From Phylloscopus collybita (Eukaryota > Chordata > Aves > Passeriformes > Phylloscopidae): 64,000 nt of DNA. The notes below the pieces were generated by a model that ran no database searches, had not been told where the DNA came from, and worked only from the letters and a program-made list of their open reading frames with translations. The stretch lies in assembly GCA_027886175.1 (NCBI GenBank), contig JAJNNQ010000094.1:558001-622000 (forward strand), read 5' to 3'. Positions 63,280 to 64,000 of this stretch are shown here, in pieces; the first letter of the stretch is position 1; the number at the start of each line of letters is the position of its first letter. Position numbers and translations under genes: made by a program.

Positions 63280-63590
63280 TGTTATAAATGAAATGAATGA
63301 TTTAGGTAACTTGTGTTAAGTGTTAGAGGTAATAATTATAAATACGTAGTGGCTATTAAGCAAACTGCAGAAATTGTAAATACGTATGCCGGGATGGGCA
63401 GCGCCGCCAGCTCGTGCTGCCACCTGCTGGTGACACCTGGAACTGCAGCTGGGGGGCGGCGCAGGGCAAAGGTGGGCGGGAGCTGTGGAGAAAGAGACAA
63501 AGGGAGCTCCAGGGAGTTCCCTTTTTGGCAAGTTCTGCAACACGGAAGGAGCAGCAGTGCCGGCCAAAAGCGAAAGTTCAAGGCAAGGTC
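63280..63590 (+). repeat. LTR A fragment plus CTCF-like half-module
   Basis: LTR A fragment 63280-63386; CTGCCACCTGCTGGTGAC at 63417-63434 is CTCF-like (minus strand); then the AAGAGACAAAGGGAGCTCC repeat. Third copy of the composite at 33487 and 39413. Confidence 0.6.
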
Positions 63591-63938
63591 TGTTGTCGAG
63601 GCTTTTGCTGTTCTCCTCTGTCTCTTTAAGAAGTTTTTAATAAAGTTCTATTAATAGCCTCCTATGTTTACCTTTTGCAGTGGGGTCAGACAGGATTTTA
63701 CATCAACAACTTCCTTGTTATTGTAACGGTACAACCACGTTTACACTCTTCTCATGAGGAGGAGACTGCTGATGGACTGTTGAGTGGCCCAGTGTGGTTG
63801 GAGAGGAAGATTTTCTCCCTCCAATCCACAGTCCCTGCTGGAATTCTATAAATGTTGAAGTCTGTAAATAAACCGTCTCTTTTTCCTGCCTCGGACATCT
63901 GAGAGTGTGGGTGTCACTTCTTTGTGTCGTGTGAGACA
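63591..63938 (+). mobile_element. Solo LTR family B
   Basis: TGTTGTCGAGG to GTGAGACA, with CTATAAATG and AATAAACCG. The flank unit follows to the window end. Confidence 0.8.
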
Positions 63939-64000
63939 GAGCTCATCTGGGATATCGGGGCACTCAGTGAAAACGAGCCCCAGAGACCCCATTTTTATGG

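Overview
The window is vertebrate nuclear DNA, almost certainly from a bird and probably a songbird. It contains several degraded copies of the avian CR1 LINE, avian-type endogenous retrovirus (ERV) remnants and LTRs, GC-rich minisatellites, and genes with vertebrate splice signals. No bacterial or viral operon, tRNA, rRNA or CRISPR array was seen.

The only cellular gene family present is a cluster of ecto-mono-ADP-ribosyltransferase (ART) genes. There are nine copies with a recognisable coding start, plus two orphan 3' pieces. Each complete copy has the same plan: one large exon (signal peptide and whole ART fold, about 745-790 bases, ending in phase 1), an intron of roughly 0.4-0.7 kb rich in GGGACA-type minisatellite, and an 86-base last exon encoding a GPI-anchor signal. 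Four copies are on the minus strand (genes 1, 2, 3 and 10, starts near 8494, 14129, 18158 and 48712). Five are on the plus strand (genes 4, 5, 6, 7 and 8, starts 22116, 26502, 31825, 35419 and 41551), and gene 9 (start 52693) is also plus. The left half looks like an inverted duplication centred near 20.5 kb.

The copies form two subfamilies. Class A (genes 2, 3, 4, 10) keeps the Arg / Ser-Thr-Ser / Glu-x-Glu active site of arginine-specific ARTs. Genes 3 and 10 are intact, while genes 2 and 4 each have a single-base loss in a G run. Class B (genes 1, 5, 7, 8) has full open reading frames but has lost the Ser-Thr-Ser and Glu-x-Glu motifs, and has gained two matched cysteines. These look like pseudoenzymes. 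Gene 9 has a class B front half and an active-site-bearing back half. Gene 6 is a deletion remnant and gene 8 has lost its GPI exon.

The DNA between genes is a mosaic of a small set of recurring blocks. These are: G-rich 5' flanks with a near-invariant G-quadruplex block; an LTR-like flank unit, sometimes with an interferon-response-like site; integrase-core relics of an ERV pol gene; converging CR1 fragments around a GC-rich module that carries CTCF-like and NRF1-like motifs; minisatellites of 72 bp and about 20 bp that grew inside CR1; and three LTR families. Two deleted ERV copies (1.2-3.95 kb plus, 57.5-59.7 kb minus) retain gag and env-like remnants around the same (AAT)n tract. The shared blocks offer many sites for unequal exchange and gene conversion, which fits the inversions, mosaics, deletions and frameshifts seen in the ART genes.
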